Assembly (NCBI RefSeq): GCF_001971705.1
Contig: NZ_CP019327.1
Span: forward strand, 1,736,001-1,800,000
Source of the DNA: Natronorubrum daqingense
Lineage (GTDB): Archaea > Halobacteriota > Halobacteria > Halobacteriales > Natrialbaceae
DNA: 64,000 nucleotides
Direction of reading: 5' to 3'
A program made the position numbers and the translations under genes. The notes beneath the pieces were generated by a model, which worked only from the letters and a program-made list of their open reading frames with translations, was not told the origin of the DNA and did not search any database. How positions within the stretch are numbered: the first letter of the stretch is position 1; every line of letters begins with the position of its first letter. Below are positions 1-8,917 of the stretch, one piece after another.

Positions 1-190
1 ACCACTGCTGTCGTCGACGCCACCGAATTTCTCGCGATAATGGTGGGTGCTGTCAATGGACCTACCGAACATGGTCGTTGGTCTTTATGGATGTCAAGAG
101 AGGATAGAAACACTTTACGAGTTTACAAAACTGGATACTGTAGCGAGAAAACATCATTAACTAAAATCGTAGACTGATGGATCGTTACCA

Positions 191-199
191 TTTATATCC
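191..199 (+). promoter_or_regulatory. TATA box of the SLC13-type transporter
   Basis: The AT-rich element TTTATATCC is centred about 27 nt before the ATG at 222. That is the usual haloarchaeal distance from TATA box to transcription start, so it implies a leaderless mRNA beginning at 222. It argues against the in-frame ATG at 177, which lies upstream of the box. Confidence 0.6.
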
Positions 200-221
200 T
201 GGATTCGAAACAGAGGGAAAA

Positions 222-2006
222 ATGGTGAATAATCGCCTGAAAACCTATCAAAAGTTTATTAGAAGATTCTGGACGTATCTCTGGCGGCTCAACGAGCAGA
301 CGAAAGCGTATGTCCGTCTCGATGGGGCGAAGATCGTCGAGGACATGGACTCCGTCTCAGAGGAAGAAAAGCAGGTGGCGCGTGAGGCGTTCACCGACGG
401 TGGTGCTAACCCGAACGGCAACGGGTCGAATGGCGGATCTGGTAACGGCGACGGGCGAGACGACGACCAGAACCCGTTCGACGTCGGCGGGTCCTACGGG
501 CTTCGACAGAAGGTCGGATTCGTTCTCGGCCCGATCCTGTTCGCCCTCATCATGTTCTCTCCGACGCCGGAGGGACTCGCCCCCGCAGGGCAAGCGGTCG
601 CCGCCGTAACGGCGTGGGTCGCCGTCTGGTGGATGTCCGAAGCGATTCCGATTCCCGCGACCTCCTTACTACCGATTCCGCTGTTCCCGATGACTGGCGC
701 ACTCGGGGCCGACGAGACGACACCGTCGTACGGCGATCCCCTCATCTTCCTCTTTATGGGCGGATTCTTCCTCGCGATGGCGATGCAACGGTGGGGACTC
801 CACCGCCGAATCGCGTTGCGGACGATCAAAGCCGTCGGCACCGAGCCCTCGAGGCTCATTCTCGGATTCATGCTGGCGACCGCGTTCCTCTCGATGTGGG
901 TCTCGAATAGCGCGACGGTCATGATGATGGTACCAATCGCACTGGCTGTCATCTACAAAACGAGCGACCTCATCGACGACGCTGGACTCGACATCGAAAC
1001 CGGCGAAGGAAACTTCTCCTTCGGCGTCGCGCTCATGCTGTGTATCGCCTACGGCGCATCCGTCGGCGGCGTCGCGACACTCATCGGCACGCCACCGAAC
1101 ATCCTCTTCGCCGGGCAAGCGGGGGAACTCTTCGGCCAATCGATCGGCTTCGCCGAGTGGATGCTCTACGGCGTCCCGATCGCACTCATCGGACTCGCAA
1201 CCGTCTACTTCTACGTGACGCGTCTCGCCATCTCGCCCGAGTTCGACCAGCTCCCGATCGGCGACGACACGATCGATCGACAACTCGAGCAACTCGGCGC
1301 GATGAGCACGCAAGAACGCATGGTGCTCGTCGTCTTCGTCGGAATGGCACTCGCCTGGATCTCCGCCAGCCTTCTCGAGCAATTCGAATACATCGGTCTC
1401 TCCGAACCTGATACGGTGGTCGCAATCGCCGGTGCGCTCGTCCTCTTTACGTTACCGACGAAAACGGAAGACGGCGAACACACCTTCCTGCTCGACTGGA
1501 CCAACGGCGTCAAGATTCCGTGGGGTGTCATCCTCCTGTTCGGTGGTGGCCTCGCGATCGCCGCTGGGTTCGACGAATCCGGCCTCGCGGCCTGGCTCGC
1601 CGAGCAACTCCAGTTGCTCGAGGGCGTCTCGATGGTCGTCATCTTACTCGCCGTCGTCGTCCTGACCGTCTTGCTCACCGAGGTCACGTCGAACACCGGA
1701 ACGACGGCGATGCTCATGCCGATCCTCGCGAGCGTCGCGGTCGGGATCGGCGTCCACCCGTACGGACTCATGATCGCCGGCGCGACCGCAGCCTCCTTCG
1801 CGTTCATGCTCCCCGTCGCGACGCCACCGAACGCGATCGTCTTCGGCAGCGGATACATCACGCTGCCACAGATGGTCCGCGTCGGGTTCGGGCTCAACGT
1901 CATCGGGATCATCCTGATTACGGTCATTGCACTCGCGTGGCTACCGATCGCCTGGGGCATCGATATCGGAACGCTCCCGACCGAGTTCGCAGAGGCCTGG
2001 GACTAA
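222..2006 (+). CDS. SLC13/DASS family sodium-coupled anion transporter
   Basis: This is a membrane symporter of the divalent anion:sodium (DASS, SLC13) family, which moves dicarboxylates, sulfate or phosphate with sodium. The substrate cannot be told from sequence. The start at 222 (594 aa) is chosen from the TATA box. The first ~95 residues form a charged, Gly/Asn-rich cytoplasmic extension, followed by about a dozen hydrophobic segments. Family hallmarks are the two SNT-like motifs (SNSATVMMM in the first half, TSNTGTTAMLMP in the second) and the paired GTPPN and ATPPN loops, which reflect the internal inverted repeat of the fold. It is a single gene with no operon partner. The family is confident; the substrate is open. 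Confidence 0.88.
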   Translation: MVNNRLKTYQKFIRRFWTYLWRLNEQTKAYVRLDGAKIVEDMDSVSEEEKQVAREAFTDGGANPNGNGSNGGSGNGDGRDDDQNPFDVGGSYGLRQKVGFVLGPILFALIMFSPTPEGLAPAGQAVAAVTAWVAVWWMSEAIPIPATSLLPIPLFPMTGALGADETTPSYGDPLIFLFMGGFFLAMAMQRWGLHRRIALRTIKAVGTEPSRLILGFMLATAFLSMWVSNSATVMMMVPIALAVIYKTSDLIDDAGLDIETGEGNFSFGVALMLCIAYGASVGGVATLIGTPPNILFAGQAGELFGQSIGFAEWMLYGVPIALIGLATVYFYVTRLAISPEFDQLPIGDDTIDRQLEQLGAMSTQERMVLVVFVGMALAWISASLLEQFEYIGLSEPDTVVAIAGALVLFTLPTKTEDGEHTFLLDWTNGVKIPWGVILLFGGGLAIAAGFDESGLAAWLAEQLQLLEGVSMVVILLAVVVLTVLLTEVTSNTGTTAMLMPILASVAVGIGVHPYGLMIAGATAASFAFMLPVATPPNAIVFGSGYITLPQMVRVGFGLNVIGIILITVIALAWLPIAWGIDIGTLPTEFAEAWD

Positions 2007-2163
2007 CCCCGTCTCCCGTTTACTATTCTTCGCGGGCCACACCGACTGTGGCCATCGCTGTTAGCCGAGAACGTCACTCACAACGTTCGAAATCGCGTAT
2101 TACCCGTCCAGTATGACCGTTGGTAATCGCTTTCTAACTCGCTGGGAACCGGCGGAGTGGTTG

Positions 2164-2171
2164 ATATATCC
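2164..2171 (+). promoter_or_regulatory. TATA box of the small HTH gene
   Basis: GATATATC lies about 31 nt before the ATG at 2199, a normal archaeal TATA distance for a short or absent leader. Confidence 0.5.
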
Positions 2172-2198
2172 GAGTTGGCTTGTACTGAATGAGACGGT

Positions 2199-2465
2199 AT
2201 GCCAGACCACGAGCACACAGATCCACCCCGAGCGCGCGACGTTTTCGAGGCGCTCGAGACGTCCAGTCCGACGACCGTCGTCGAACTGGCGACCGCCCTC
2301 GACTCTCACCCCGCAACCATCGAACGTCACTGCCAAACGCTGCAGCGAAACGGTTCCATTCGCCAGTGTACCGGCGGCATGTACACGCTCGCCGAACGCG
2401 ACGAAGACGCTCCGGCAACCAGTCTCGCCGACAGCCACGCGACCGCGACCAACCCGGCCGACTGA
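2199..2465 (+). CDS. small winged-helix DNA-binding protein
   Basis: This 88-aa protein is predicted to be a helix-turn-helix regulator. Residues ~12-65 read as a winged helix: a helix with VFEALE, a turn VVELATALDSHPATIERHCQ resembling helices 2-3 of an ArsR/MarR-like wHTH, and a short beta wing (GSIRQCTGGMYTL). The tail is acidic and disordered. No ligand domain is present, so it may act as a simple DNA-binding switch. It follows the SLC13 transporter on the same strand after about 190 bp with its own TATA box, so regulation of that transporter is possible but unproven. Confidence 0.65.
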   Translation: MPDHEHTDPPRARDVFEALETSSPTTVVELATALDSHPATIERHCQTLQRNGSIRQCTGGMYTLAERDEDAPATSLADSHATATNPAD

Positions 2466-2761
2466 GGTCGTCCCTCGAGGCGTCCGCGAATCGGTCGTCC
2501 CATAGCAACGATCTCCGGTTCCGACGCTCGAGAACGCGACCGCAAAGCCGGACGGCGCAATCGGTCCGGTTTCCACTGCTGGCTGCCGACTCATTCGTAC
2601 TTCGAGAGAGCTTCCTCGAGAGCCGCCACCACGTCAGGCGTCGAATCAGTACCAGTAGTTGGGAAAACGGTTTCGTTATTCAGCGTGGCTCGTGAAACTC
2701 GCGGTAAGTACAGGTAGAGACGTTAGCACTGCCAGCATCCGCGAACGAAGTGAGCGGTTCA

Positions 2762-2800
2762 CCGCCGGAACGGGCACAGCCCGTGAAGGCGGCCTTTTTA
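2762..2800 (+). terminator. nested hairpin followed by a T tract
   Basis: The inner stem ACGGGC / GCCCGT (2770-2784, loop ACA) sits inside the outer stem CCGCC / GGCGG (2762-2792) and is followed by CCTTTTTA (2793-2800). The layout fits a transcription terminator on the plus strand, but it is far (about 300 nt) from the nearest upstream stop. It could equally be part of a dispersed haloarchaeal intergenic repeat. Confidence 0.4.
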
Positions 2801-2822
2801 GCGTAGATTTTTGCGCGAGCGG

Positions 2823-2841
2823 TTCCGCGCTTCGCGCGGAA
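2823..2841. repeat. perfect 8-bp hairpin
   Basis: TTCCGCGC and GCGCGGAA form a perfect stem around a TTC loop. It lies just after the GTAGATTTTTGCG stretch of the preceding hairpin, so the two together look like one repeat unit of about 110 bp. Confidence 0.45.
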
Positions 2842-3034
2842 TCCCGACGCGGAAAAAGGTACGTGTGCACGTGTAGTTACTGAACTGCCCGGTTCAGTTT
2901 CGGGTCTGATTCTGAATACCGAAATCGTGCTACTATCTACTGCTAAAAACGTTCGAGGAACACTACGGAACGTCTCGGAGAGTCGAATCGGCTGCGTTAC
3001 GAGCGTGCTGGAGGCGAGGCCGTCTACGAGGGAC

Positions 3035-3988
3035 TCAGACCAGTTTTCGGAGCAGCCGATAGCCGGCATCGCGAAGCGTATCCGGTAGGAATCGAGCATA
3101 GACGCCGTACTGAGCGAGCGGACCGACTGGATAGCGGGCCGGTGGCTCGGGCGTCGTCGCGCTCTCGAGAATCGCCCGCGCGACGTCTTTGGGTTCGGAT
3201 GCGAACGGGCCGCCGCTCCCGCCGCCGATCAGTTGCATCTCGTCGTAGAGTTCGTAGAGCGTCTCGTACGCTGGCGTGCGTTCGTTTTCTGGCAGCTCCT
3301 CGTCGACGCGGTTGGTGAAGTTCGTCTCGACCGGCCCGGGTTCGATGACGGTGACGTCGATGTCGAATTCGTCGACTTCCGCGCGCAACGAGTCGCTCAT
3401 CGCCTCGAGGGCGTGTTTCGAGCCGGCGTAGGCACCCGACCCCGGCACCGAAATGCGACCGATGACGCTCGAGACGTTGATTATCCGGCCGGCACCCTGT
3501 GCGCGCATGTGCGGGAGTGCGGCCCGAGCGAGTCGGTGTGGTCCGTAGACGTTGACGTCGAACTGTCGGTGGAGGTCGGCCGTCGACACGTCCTCGAGTG
3601 GCCCCATCTGGGCGTAGCCGGCGTTGTTGACGAGGCAGTCGATCGCGCCGGCGACCTCGACGACGCGTTCGACCGCTCGCGAGACCTGGTCGGGATCGGT
3701 TACGTCCAGTTCGAACGTGGTGCACCCTGCTTCCTCGAGTTCCGCGATATCGTCGGTATTGCGCGCGGTCGCGAACACCTGCCAGCCGTCGGAGAGAAAC
3801 GCCGCGGCCGTCGCGTGGCCGATGCCCGACGAACAGCCGGTGATCAGGACGGAGCGCTTTCGCGTGTAGCGATCGTCGGCGTCACCCGGTGCGTCCGTCT
3901 CGGTCGTCGTCGATTCGCTTTCACGGTCTCCCTCGCCGGTGCCAGCCGGCTGGTCGTCGGCTCCCTCGAGATCCTCAGCGGTGGCCAT
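3035..3988 (-). CDS. short-chain dehydrogenase/reductase (classical SDR)
   Basis: This is an NAD(P)-dependent oxidoreductase of the classical SDR superfamily; the substrate is unknown. After an unusual acidic, disordered N-terminal stretch of about 44 residues comes the Rossmann nucleotide motif TGCSSGIG, then VNNAG, the catalytic Ser in INVSSVIG, and YAGSK with the catalytic Tyr and Lys. The PGPVETNF segment after the active site is typical. At 317 aa it is longer than the usual 250-280 because of the N-terminal extension and a C-terminal tail (AQYGVYARFLPDTLRD) seen in long-chain-substrate SDRs. It is transcribed in the same direction as the endonuclease V gene but 188 bp apart, so probably separately. 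Confidence 0.85.
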   Translation of the reverse strand: MATAEDLEGADDQPAGTGEGDRESESTTTETDAPGDADDRYTRKRSVLITGCSSGIGHATAAAFLSDGWQVFATARNTDDIAELEEAGCTTFELDVTDPDQVSRAVERVVEVAGAIDCLVNNAGYAQMGPLEDVSTADLHRQFDVNVYGPHRLARAALPHMRAQGAGRIINVSSVIGRISVPGSGAYAGSKHALEAMSDSLRAEVDEFDIDVTVIEPGPVETNFTNRVDEELPENERTPAYETLYELYDEMQLIGGGSGGPFASEPKDVARAILESATTPEPPARYPVGPLAQYGVYARFLPDTLRDAGYRLLRKLV

Positions 3989-4176
3989 ACGTGTGGTGTT
4001 CGAGAGACGATACCTAAGTATCGACGGTTTGTCGCGCTGCTCGTAAATTCAATTGGGATGAACTGCCACCGCGTCGGCTCCTTCGGAACTCCAAACGAGC
4101 AGAGGTCCACACCCGCCCAGCGTCGAAGCGAGGGGTGTCCGGTGTCGACGCGGCTAACTGTCCGCACGCGCCCACG

Positions 4177-4968
4177 TCAGTGGTCGATTTCCCCTTTGGC
4201 TGTTTCGGCGTAGCTGTCGGCCAGCCTGACCGGTTCTGGGAGTTTGTACGACGACGCGAGCGCCAGCACGGCGTCGGCCGCCGTTTCGGGACCGACGCGA
4301 TGGCCGGGACTGACGTAGAGCGGGTTGATGTACCGATCCGGGGAGTCGTACTGTCGGGTCTGGACTGCGTAGCCGAGGAGGTCGCCGTCGGGCGCGTCGA
4401 CGCTCGAGTCGGCCTCGATTGGGACTCGAGCCCCTTCCGGCAGGTTTTCGGTGGATTCGCGGGGCGTCCCACAGAGGAGGCTCTTCGCGACGCCGATACT
4501 CGGCAGGTCGCGGACGACGCCCACGTGTGTCGCGATTCCCGCCTGCCGAAAGTGTATGCGGCCGCTGCCGTCGAACAACGCCAGATCCGGATCGACGGGG
4601 AGGACCTCGAGTGCCTCGAGAATCGGTCCACCCTCTCGAAACGCGAGCAAACCCGGAATGTAGGGAATCTCGAGGGGCGTCACGGCGTGTGCGCGTTCGA
4701 TCACCTCGCCGCCTCGCATCGCGACCACGGCGCTCAGCGCCCGGTCGAACTCGCCGTCTTCGCCGCGCAAAAAGGATTGGTCCACGCCGACGATAACTGG
4801 TGGGTCCGCCCCGCCTGCGGCCGTCGCGAGCGGATCCCCGAGCGTCGACGGATCGAACACGAACTCGTCGTCGAACACCGCAGCGTCGCCGATTTCGCGT
4901 TGCATCGCTTCCATCTCCTCGCGCTCGAGGGAGCCGTCGGGTGCGAGGTCGGGCCGAGTGGGAGGCAT
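4177..4968 (-). CDS. nfi: endonuclease V (deoxyinosine 3' endonuclease)
   Basis: This enzyme nicks DNA near deoxyinosine, starting repair of deaminated adenine. The family signatures are present in order: VGVDQSF with the first catalytic Asp, the PYIPGLLAFREGG wedge segment with the catalytic Glu, LFDGSGRIH with a second catalytic Asp, ATHVGV, GVAKS and NPLYVSPGHRV. The length (263 aa) is slightly above the usual ~220 because of an N-terminal leader of about 55 residues. It lies 62 bp downstream of the rhomboid gene on the same strand and may be cotranscribed with it. Confidence 0.93.
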   Translation of the reverse strand: MPPTRPDLAPDGSLEREEMEAMQREIGDAAVFDDEFVFDPSTLGDPLATAAGGADPPVIVGVDQSFLRGEDGEFDRALSAVVAMRGGEVIERAHAVTPLEIPYIPGLLAFREGGPILEALEVLPVDPDLALFDGSGRIHFRQAGIATHVGVVRDLPSIGVAKSLLCGTPRESTENLPEGARVPIEADSSVDAPDGDLLGYAVQTRQYDSPDRYINPLYVSPGHRVGPETAADAVLALASSYKLPEPVRLADSYAETAKGEIDH

Positions 4969-5030
4969 GGGTGCTCGAGCGTTGGGTCGGGACGAAAATC
5001 AGTGGTCGGGTTGTAGTGGGAAACGCAGCC

Positions 5031-5966
5031 TCAGAATCGACGGCGTCCGCCGGGGCCACCTGGACCGCCTGGACCGCCGGGACCGCCACCGCCGAGTTGC
5101 AGTTGGCTCGGGGCCCGAATGTTCTGCGTGCGTTTGACGTACTCGCCATAGGCGAGACCGATGACGAGGCCGACGAGGTGAGCCATGTGCGCGATTCCGC
5201 CGCCGCCTCCTGCGCCGGTTCCGATGAACAACACACTGATGAGCGCCGTCAATCCGGTCAAGATCCAGATTGGCATCGGAATCATGAACATGAGGTAGAC
5301 CGTCAGGTTCGGGTTCAGTACCGTAATGACACCCATGATCGCGAGTGCGGCACCGCTGGCACCGAGAACGGGGGTCACTCCGCCCTCTACTGCGGTGAGG
5401 CCGATCTGGCTGAGTCCGGCGAGTGCGCCGGCACCGATGAACAGTACTGCGAACGACTTCGAACCGACGTAGCGCTCGACGAGCGGTCCGAAGAAGAAGA
5501 TCACGATGCTATTGAAGACGATGTGGAAGAAGTTGCCGGTGCTGTGAGCGAAAATCGAGGTGACCCACGTCCAGACGTACTCCGGGTTGAGCGGTGACAG
5601 CGTAAAGAGCGCGTTGTGGAGCGACCATCCGCCGATCAGCAACGTGATGTACTGCAGGAGGAACGTGACCCACATTATCGCGAGGAACGTGTACGTCATG
5701 TTCCCGCGGAAGTAGGCGAGTGGCCCGCCGACTCCCGTGTCGATGGGGATCTTATCGGTTAGACTCGAGGCCCGCGATGTACTCCCCCCGCCGTTGACGC
5801 TTTCGTCGAACCCGCTGTCGAAGACGGCGTTCGGGTCGTTCCAGTTCTGCAGCCCCGTACAGTCGTGGTTCTCCGGGAGCCTGTGTTCGCCACAGTACGT
5901 CCCCCCGCAGTGCCGACAGTTGTAGGGCATGCTTTCGTCTTTCCCACACACGTCGCACGTGGCCAT
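5031..5966 (-). CDS. rhomboid intramembrane serine protease with N-terminal zinc finger
   Basis: This is a membrane protease that cleaves transmembrane substrates. Residues 1-40 form an AN1-type zinc finger (CDVCG, CRHCGGTYCGEHRLPENHDC). After a linker come six or so membrane segments: HIVFNSIVIFFFGPLVER, then GASGA with the nucleophilic Ser, and AHMAHLVGLVIG with the catalytic His of the Ser-His dyad. The C terminus is Gly/Pro-rich. Fusion of AN1 finger and rhomboid is a recurrent haloarchaeal arrangement; the finger may recruit substrates or partners in the cytoplasm. It is upstream of nfi on the same strand. Confidence 0.9.
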   Translation of the reverse strand: MATCDVCGKDESMPYNCRHCGGTYCGEHRLPENHDCTGLQNWNDPNAVFDSGFDESVNGGGSTSRASSLTDKIPIDTGVGGPLAYFRGNMTYTFLAIMWVTFLLQYITLLIGGWSLHNALFTLSPLNPEYVWTWVTSIFAHSTGNFFHIVFNSIVIFFFGPLVERYVGSKSFAVLFIGAGALAGLSQIGLTAVEGGVTPVLGASGAALAIMGVITVLNPNLTVYLMFMIPMPIWILTGLTALISVLFIGTGAGGGGGIAHMAHLVGLVIGLAYGEYVKRTQNIRAPSQLQLGGGGPGGPGGPGGPGGRRRF

Positions 5967-6206
5967 TGCGCGGGGATATGTGTGGCACCGCTAAGGGATT
6001 TGGGGTTTGTCCCGCCCAACGCGCGACGATTCGAACGCGTTGTCGAACACGACCGTCCAGCGAGCCACACCAACCGATCCGGGCGACGGTATTGGACCGT
6101 TACTCGGCTTCGTCCGAGAGTTCCCTCGAGGGGGCGCGACAGACTGGACGGCCTCGCCAGCGCGGTAGACTGTACATTTTTTGCCCTCCCACCCGGATAC
6201 CGAGGT

Positions 6207-6647
6207 GTGCAAGCTTACGAGCGAAAGCAGCTCCTCGAGCGAGTCGAGCGCGAGGGGGCGACCGTCGGCGCGGACATCCCGGAGACGATCACCGTCCAGG
6301 GCGAGGAGATCGACCTCCGGACGTTCGTCTTCGAGATCAAGCGCCGCGAGACGATCCCCGCCGGCGAGCGCGACCGCGTCGAGCGAGCGAAGAAGAATCT
6401 CCGTCGCGAACGCGTCGAGCGACTCGAGCGGATCGAAGACGGGGCGATCAGCCGCGAGGAAGGGGAAGAACTCGCCCAGAGCATCATCGGCATCGATCGC
6501 GCCCTGAACGCCCTCGAGAGCCTCGGTCCGACCGACCTCGAGCGTGAGCAACAGACCAAGCAAGCCGCCGATCGAAAGCGCTGGATGTCCTTCCTGAAGA
6601 AGGCCCTCGGCGACGACGACGGCGGCTCCTCACGGAGGGGACGCTGA
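6207..6647 (+). CDS. DUF5788-like haloarchaeal protein, GTG start
   Basis: This is a conserved haloarchaeal protein of unknown function (146 aa). The GTG at 6207 is chosen because the recognisable domain begins at once (QAYERKQLLERVEREGATVG), whereas the open frame upstream is unlike protein. The body is alpha-helical and highly charged, with IPETITVQGEEIDLRTFVFEIKRR near residues 20-45 and IIGIDRALNALESLGPTDLE near residue 100. No catalytic motif is visible. Its stop overlaps the ATG of the PolX gene by one base (TGATG), so the two are translationally coupled. The tight link suggests a role near DNA repair, which is inference only. Confidence 0.75.
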   Translation: MQAYERKQLLERVEREGATVGADIPETITVQGEEIDLRTFVFEIKRRETIPAGERDRVERAKKNLRRERVERLERIEDGAISREEGEELAQSIIGIDRALNALESLGPTDLEREQQTKQAADRKRWMSFLKKALGDDDGGSSRRGR

Positions 6648-8398
6648 TGGCGACCAACGCCGAAATCGCCGGCCGATTCGAAGAGTTCGCCGACCTGCTC
6701 GAGGCCGACGACGTCGAGTACAAACCGCGGGCGTACCGCCGCGCGGCCGAGAACATTCGCGCCCATCCCGTCCCGATCGCGGGCCACATCGAGGACGGAA
6801 ACGAGGAGGTTCTCGAGGAGATCGACGGCGTCGGCGACGCCATCTCCTCGAAGGTACTCGAGTACGTCGAGACGGGCGATATCGAGGAACTCGAGGAACT
6901 GCGCGCGGACCTCCCGATCGACATTGCCGATATCACTCGCATCGAGGGCGTCGGACCCAAGACGGCCGGAAAGCTCTACCGCGAACTCGGCATCGAAACG
7001 CTCGACGACCTCGAGGAGGCGGCCGAGGCCGGCGAGATACAGGAGGTCAGCGGCTTCGGCCCGAAGACCGAGGCGAACATCCGCGACAACATCGACTTCG
7101 CCAGGGAAGTCGGCCAGCGACAGTTACTCGGCGAAGCGCGCCCGCTCGCCGACGACGTGCTGGCGTTTCTCGAGTCGCTCGAGGCGGTCGAGCGCTGTGA
7201 AGTCGCCGGCTCGATCCGGCGCTGGCGCGAGACGATCGGCGACGTGGACGTACTCGTCGGCACGGACGCGAACGAGGACGTGATCGAGTCCTTCCTGGAT
7301 TGGGGCTCAGTCGACGGCGAGATCGAGTCCGGCCCCGACAAGGCGAGCGTCCGCGTCGGCGAGATCCGCGTCGACCTGCGAGTCGTCGTCCCCGAGGAGT
7401 TCGGCTCGGCGCTCCAGTATTTCACGGGGAGCAAGGACCACAACGTCCGGCTTCGTAACTACGCGATCGACCGCGGGATGAAGCTGAACGAGTACGGCGC
7501 GTTCGACGTCTCGAGCGTCGACGATCCCGACGCGGGCCAACGCGTCGGCGAGCGCGTGGCGGGCGAGACCGAAGCGAGCATGTACGACGCGCTCGGGTTG
7601 CCGTTGATTCCGCCGGAACTCCGCGAGGATCGCGGCGAGATCGACGCCGCCGAAGCCGACGCGTTGCCCGACCTCATCACGCGCGAGGACATCCGCGGGG
7701 ATTTCCACACGCACACCGAGTGGTCCGACGGGAACACGTCGATCGAAGCGATGGTCGACGCCGCCGCGGAGATGGGCTACGACTACTACGGCGTCGCCGA
7801 CCACGCCGAGGGCCCCGGCATCGTCGGCGACATGGGCCTCTCGGACACCGAAATCCTCGAGCAAGTCGAGCAGATCCGCGAGGTCGCAGCGGCGAGCGAG
7901 ATCGAAGTCTTCGCGGGAATCGAGGCGAACATCGACGCCGACGGCGAAATCGGGCTTTCCGAGGAGGTCATCGACGCGCTGGACGTGATCGTCGCCTCAC
8001 CACACAGCGCGCTCGATCAGGATGCGGCGACGGCGACTGCCCGCCTCGTGACGGCTATCGAGAATCCGGCGATCGACGTCATCGGCCACCCGAGCGGCCG
8101 AATGCTCAACGAACGATCCGGACTCGACTTCGACGCGCGCGAACTCGCCCGCGCCGCGGCCGATCACGACACGGCCCTCGAGATCAACGCGAATCCCCGA
8201 CGGCTCGACCTCTGGGGCAGCGCCGTGCAGGCCGCACTCGAGGAAGCCGCGCCGATTTCGGTCAACACAGACGCACACCAGCCCTCGACGCTCGAGTACA
8301 TGCGCTGGGGCGTCCACACCGCTCGCCGAGGCTGGGCCGAACCGGCGGACGTGATCAACACGTGGGAACTCGACGACGTTCGCGAGTTCCTCCACTGA
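6647..8398 (+). CDS. polX: family X DNA polymerase / PHP exonuclease (PolX)
   Basis: This is a repair polymerase with a 3'-5' exonuclease. Residues 1-150 contain helix-hairpin-helix repeats (EEIDGVGDAISSKV, IEGVGPKTAGKLY, VSGFGPKTEANI). The palm follows with CEVAGSIRRWRETIGDVDVLV (catalytic Asp pair) and IRVDLRVV (third Asp), then the PHP domain from ~345: DFHTHTEWSDGNTS, HAEGPGI, ASPHSALDQD, GHPSGR and NTDAHQP, which bind the metals. The length of 583 aa is normal for PolX. It is preceded by a GGAGGGG ribosome-binding site and overlaps the DUF5788-like stop. It probably acts in base-excision repair. Confidence 0.93.
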   Translation: MATNAEIAGRFEEFADLLEADDVEYKPRAYRRAAENIRAHPVPIAGHIEDGNEEVLEEIDGVGDAISSKVLEYVETGDIEELEELRADLPIDIADITRIEGVGPKTAGKLYRELGIETLDDLEEAAEAGEIQEVSGFGPKTEANIRDNIDFAREVGQRQLLGEARPLADDVLAFLESLEAVERCEVAGSIRRWRETIGDVDVLVGTDANEDVIESFLDWGSVDGEIESGPDKASVRVGEIRVDLRVVVPEEFGSALQYFTGSKDHNVRLRNYAIDRGMKLNEYGAFDVSSVDDPDAGQRVGERVAGETEASMYDALGLPLIPPELREDRGEIDAAEADALPDLITREDIRGDFHTHTEWSDGNTSIEAMVDAAAEMGYDYYGVADHAEGPGIVGDMGLSDTEILEQVEQIREVAAASEIEVFAGIEANIDADGEIGLSEEVIDALDVIVASPHSALDQDAATATARLVTAIENPAIDVIGHPSGRMLNERSGLDFDARELARAAADHDTALEINANPRRLDLWGSAVQAALEEAAPISVNTDAHQPSTLEYMRWGVHTARRGWAEPADVINTWELDDVREFLH

Positions 8399-8419
8399 CG
8401 CGCCGACTCCACTTCGACA

Positions 8420-8917
8420 GTGCAATTCCTTCTCGACGTCATGTGCGGTGGGCTCGTAAGTTACCTCCGAATGTGCAACTACGACACCGTCTACGCCGGC
8501 GACCGAGGGCTCGAGGCCGACGACGAGTTGCTCGCGCTCGGCCGGAACGAGGAGCGCACGCTGGTCACGAGAGACGTCGAACTCGCAGGTCGGGCCTCCC
8601 GCCCGACGGACGAAGCGAGGGAGGCGATCCTCCTCGAGTCACTCTACGTCGAGGACCAGCTACGGGAACTCACGGCAGCCGGGGTCGACCTCACGCTGCC
8701 CGCCGAGCCGGCCGTCTGCAGCCGGTGTAACGGCTCGCTCGAGCGAGTTGACCGAGGTGAATCGACACCCGAGTACGCGCCGGACACCGGGGAGACGCCA
8801 CTCTGGCGCTGTCGGTCGTGTCGGCAACACTTCTGGCGCGGCAGCCACTGGGATCGGGTACAAACGACGCTCTCGGGACTATCTACGGACACCGAGGGAG
8901 AACGGACGGATCAGTAG
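8420..8917 (+). CDS. Mut7-C RNase domain protein with zinc ribbon, GTG start
   Basis: This is a putative nuclease of the Mut7-C family (PIN-like fold). The N terminus FLLDVMCGGLVSYLRM and the segments YDTVYAG and ERTLVTRDVELAG are characteristic. A zinc ribbon occupies the C-terminal half (CSRC and CRSC pairs, then HFWRGSHW). It starts 21 bp after polX on the same strand, so it probably belongs to the same transcription unit, and it ends by overlapping the convergent PHP gene by 7 bp. The target RNA or DNA is unknown. Confidence 0.85.
   Translation: MQFLLDVMCGGLVSYLRMCNYDTVYAGDRGLEADDELLALGRNEERTLVTRDVELAGRASRPTDEAREAILLESLYVEDQLRELTAAGVDLTLPAEPAVCSRCNGSLERVDRGESTPEYAPDTGETPLWRCRSCRQHFWRGSHWDRVQTTLSGLSTDTEGERTDQ

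Larger units (their letters stand above)
2466..3034. other. gene-poor interval with hairpins
   Basis: No reading frame here looks like a real protein. The interval separates the HTH gene from the convergent SDR gene. It contains two strong hairpins (2762-2792 and 2823-2841) and T-rich tracts, listed separately. The base composition is mixed, with an AT-richer stretch after 2860. Confidence 0.6.

Noticed and set aside
177..221. Upstream start for the SLC13-type transporter at 177
   Set aside because: The TATA box at 191-199 lies downstream of it, so a leaderless transcript would begin at 222.
2680..3099. 139-codon minus-strand frame across the hairpin region
   Set aside because: It overlaps the hairpins and the end of the SDR gene and has no recognisable domain.
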